The notes under the pieces: generated by a model
Database searches by the model: none
Seen by the model: only the letters and a program-made list of their open reading frames with translations
Told to the model about the DNA's origin: nothing
Program-made: the position numbers and the translations under genes
Shown: positions 61,962 through 64,000 of the stretch, in pieces
How positions within the stretch are numbered: the stretch's first letter is position 1
Layout of the letters: each line of letters opens with the position of its first letter
Source: a marine actinobacterium MedAcidi-G1
GTDB taxonomy: Bacteria; Actinomycetota; Acidimicrobiia; Acidimicrobiales; MedAcidi-G1
Length of the DNA: 64,000 nt
Assembly: GCA_000817085.1 (NCBI GenBank)
Contig: JUEM01000004.1
Location: 29,641 to 93,640, forward strand
Direction of reading: 5' to 3'

Positions 61962-63800
61962 TTATTCAAACTCAGAAATAGCTTGTCGTATACTTTTGAC
62001 TATTCCAGACGAGTCGAGACCAAACGAAGAGAGTAAGTGGTCTGGTTTGTTATGAGAGTGAAAAGAAAGAGGAACGCCTAGATTGACGACCCGACAATCT
62101 GATTTTTCTTGGTTTAAGTGACTTAGAACGGAAGATCCAAACCCTCCTTCTATGTAACCATCCTCAATAGTTACGACTAATTTATGTTTTTTTGCATCTT
62201 CAAGCATTTGTGAATTTAGAGGATTAATAATTCGAGGATCCCAGACAGTTACTCCGACCTCTTTGAGTTCTTCTGAAGCAGTAAGAGCTTCTGAGAGCAT
62301 TTTTCCTGCAGCTAAGATGCAGACCTCTCTGGGTTTATCGGTGTTTTCGGTTACTTTACGTGATTCCATGCCAGTCCCTACTTCTGTCCATTCAACTTGG
62401 GGTGCGGGAGTTTTTGGCCAACGAATAGCGACAGGTCCTTCTGTAATGTCAAGTGCGTCTTCGAGCATCTGCTGTAATTCTTGATATGAGGAAGGTGCAA
62501 AAATTTTCATTTTTGGAATCTTTGAAAGAAGTGATATATCAAGAAGGCCATGATGGGACGCTCCGTCATCACCTGTAACACCGGCTCTGTCAATGCAAAA
62601 AATTACTGGAAGTTCATGAAGTCCAACGTCAAGATTTATTTGATCTATTGCTCTAGTTAGAAAAGTGGAATATACGGCTACTACGGGTCTTAAACCTCCC
62701 ATAGCCATACCAGCAGCGGCAGTTACGGCATGTTGTTCGGCGATCCCCACGTCAAAACACCGATCAGGAAACCTTTCTCTAAATGAAAGAAGACCAGTTG
62801 AATCAGGCATGGCAGCTGTAATAGCAACTACTTTTGAATTTGATTCACCCACCTTTACGATAGCTTCGGAAAAAGCTTCTGTGTAGCTGCCTGATTTCAT
62901 TCCTGAGGTGTCATGCATGTGTTTGATGGAATCCTGCTCAGCTGGTGCATGTCCTCTTCCTTTTTGTGTGAGCACATGAAGCACAACCGGCCCCTCAAAT
63001 TCAACTGCATTGCTTAATGCTTGTTCGATCTCTTCAATGTTGTGTCCATCAAACGGACCCAAATAGGTGATTCCTAAGGCTTCGAAGAATGCGGGAGGTT
63101 CAAACATTTCTCTTATGGCGGCTTTAGTGGCGCTGATTCCTCGTTCCAGGATTTCTCCCACCCATGGCATGCTCTCAGCCAGTTTTTCTAAACGACGTTG
63201 TCTCCTCATATAGGTTGGGTTTGATCGAATTCTTATAAGGCTTTCTGATAGCCGACTTATAGTCGGTGCATATGAACGACCATTGTCATTGAGAATTATC
63301 GTTACCTTCTTTCCGCTATGCCCCAGATTGTTGAGACCCTCAAAAGCCATACCGCCTGTAAGAGAGCCGTCTCCTACTACAGCTACAACGCGCCGTTTAT
63401 CGTCCGATAAAGAATAAGCAGATGCGAGACCGTGAGCGTAAGAAAGGACAGTTGATGCATGTGAATTCTCTATCCAGTCATGTGGTGACTCCTCTCGAGA
63501 TGGGTATCCAGAGATCCCTTCCGGTAGGCGAAGATCAATGAACTCTTCTTTTCTTCCAGTAAGAATTTTATGAACGTAAGTTTGATGACCTGTATCCCAA
63601 AGAATCGTGTCGTTAGGGGAATCGAAGACGCGATGCAGAGCTATTGTCAGCTCTACGATCCCAAGGTTTGAACCAAGGTGACCTCCATTGTTTTCTACGG
63701 TTTCAACAAGAAGCGTTCGGATTTCTGAAGACAGAGTCTTGAGCTCATCAGAGTCAAGGTTGTTCAAGTCTTTCGGAAAATTAATTGAATCTAAAACCAA
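61962..63800 (-). CDS. dxs: 1-deoxy-D-xylulose-5-phosphate synthase
   Basis: 612 residues of the transketolase family. The thiamine diphosphate site is GDGSLTGGMAFEGLNNLGHSGKKVTIILNDNGRSYAPT (about 145-185); the middle domain has CFDVGIAEQHAVTAAAGMAMGGLRPVV, FCIDRAGVTGDDGASHHGLLDISLL and YSTFLTRAIDQI; the C-terminal domain follows. It condenses pyruvate and glyceraldehyde 3-phosphate in the first step of the MEP isoprenoid route. It converges on nfuA with a 2-nt gap. Confidence 0.94.
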   Translation of the reverse strand: MVLDSINFPKDLNNLDSDELKTLSSEIRTLLVETVENNGGHLGSNLGIVELTIALHRVFDSPNDTILWDTGHQTYVHKILTGRKEEFIDLRLPEGISGYPSREESPHDWIENSHASTVLSYAHGLASAYSLSDDKRRVVAVVGDGSLTGGMAFEGLNNLGHSGKKVTIILNDNGRSYAPTISRLSESLIRIRSNPTYMRRQRRLEKLAESMPWVGEILERGISATKAAIREMFEPPAFFEALGITYLGPFDGHNIEEIEQALSNAVEFEGPVVLHVLTQKGRGHAPAEQDSIKHMHDTSGMKSGSYTEAFSEAIVKVGESNSKVVAITAAMPDSTGLLSFRERFPDRCFDVGIAEQHAVTAAAGMAMGGLRPVVAVYSTFLTRAIDQINLDVGLHELPVIFCIDRAGVTGDDGASHHGLLDISLLSKIPKMKIFAPSSYQELQQMLEDALDITEGPVAIRWPKTPAPQVEWTEVGTGMESRKVTENTDKPREVCILAAGKMLSEALTASEELKEVGVTVWDPRIINPLNSQMLEDAKKHKLVVTIEDGYIEGGFGSSVLSHLNQEKSDCRVVNLGVPLSFHSHNKPDHLLSSFGLDSSGIVKSIRQAISEFE

Positions 63801-63838
63801 AGTTGTTTCTTTCTACTTCTATAGGGCGAATCAGTTAT

Positions 63839-63871
63839 TTTAACTTTAGAAGCTCTGTTTAACTTTAGAAG
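63839..63871. repeat. Two 14-bp direct repeats upstream of dxs
   Basis: TTTAACTTTAGAAG occurs at 63839-63852 and 63858-63871, 19 nt apart start to start. It lies in the probable promoter/leader zone of dxs and could be a regulator site or chance. Confidence 0.5.
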
Positions 63872-64000
63872 AGAGTATGCCGTTTTTCATATCTGAACTT
63901 CTTTTATTTAAGTATTTCTTTGAAAGAATAAAGGCATGATCCGCAGTTTTGATGACATTAGAATTTTTGTCACATAAAATCCCAATGCTAGGCACATAAT
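63846..64000 (-). CDS. Possible C-terminal end of a gene entering from the right edge
   Basis: A minus-strand frame is open from the edge (63998) to TAA at 63848-63846, giving 50 codons that end KSSKVKQSF-like (GILSSKVKQSF). The segment SIGILCDKNSNVIKTADHAFILSKKYL reads like real protein, but the start lies outside and the length is short. No family assigned. Confidence 0.35.
   Translation of the reverse strand, partial: YVPSIGILCDKNSNVIKTADHAFILSKKYLNKRSSDMKNGILSSKVKQSF

Noticed and set aside
63937-63978. 13-codon plus-strand frame starting ATG at 63937
   Set aside because: Too short, no ribosome site and it runs against the minus-strand frame that enters from the right.

Overview
The window reads as a chromosome segment from an uncultivated, low-GC, probably marine member of the Actinomycetota, most likely Acidimicrobiia-like. 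This is inference from gene content: an F420-type LLM oxidoreductase, a GYD protein, an LMW-PTP type arsenate reductase, a ChsH/Ltp2-like sterol module beside a CYP125-like P450, a CpfC-like ferrochelatase with a cysteine-rich tail, ParE/ParC-like topoisomerase subunits, citramalate synthase and many GTG/TTG starts. Genes are tightly packed, with many overlaps of 1 to 17 nt. No rRNA, tRNA, CRISPR array or insertion sequence was recognised.

Layout. 1-4133 (minus strand, visibly more GC-rich than the rest): the 5' 1026 codons of a giant secreted beta-propeller protein that runs off the left edge, and a GST-like protein. 4209-8037: a RecB-like nuclease and an SF1 helicase as two overlapping genes. 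8034-14870: a methylated-amine module (DgcA/StcD-like demethylase facing a non-pyrrolysine MttB-family methyltransferase, a sarcosine-oxidase-like flavoprotein and a membrane-bound spermidine-synthase-like protein). 14931-28914: small-molecule metabolism, including a LysM lipoprotein, nitroreductase, F420 oxidoreductase, D-aminoacylase-like hydrolase, ArsC, nucleoside hydrolase plus ribokinase, a cyclase / 2-hydroxyacid dehydrogenase / thioesterase / M20 peptidase series and an acyl-CoA dehydrogenase. 28915-33477: citrate synthase, an acyl-CoA carboxyltransferase, a LysR regulator and a TauD-type dioxygenase. 33639-43200: a DnaK-like membrane protein, GreA, the ilvE-cimA branched-chain amino acid operon, an aquaporin-like channel, a two-domain alpha/beta-hydrolase lipoprotein and a DMT exporter. 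43503-51642: P450, CDF transporter, MaoC protein, methionine aminopeptidase, DUF3048 protein and a sterol side-chain-type thiolase beside a MaoC-DUF35-MaoC fusion. 51700-63800: Fpg, an orphan ParA, a Cas4/RecB-like nuclease, type IIA topoisomerase B and A subunits, ferrochelatase, crotonase, NfuA and Dxs.

The most interesting signals are three. First, two unrelated exported or membrane proteins (33639-35056 and 39926-42218) carry a tandem-repeat linker just after the membrane anchor, and in both the reading frame is broken by one irregular repeat unit: a 14-nt unit in a 15-nt array, and an extra 7 nt in an 18-nt array. Removing the irregularity restores one long frame in each case. This is what phase-variable surface proteins would look like, although sequence error must be excluded. 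Second, the ilvE-cimA operon is preceded by what looks like a complete transcription attenuator: a leader peptide with three Leu and one Ile codon in nine, an antiterminator, a competing hairpin and an intrinsic terminator. Third, the MaoC-DUF35-MaoC fusion next to an Ltp2-like aldolase appears to combine ChsH2 and ChsH1 functions in one chain.

All calls rest on reading motifs and translated sequence by eye. No database search or folding program was run.
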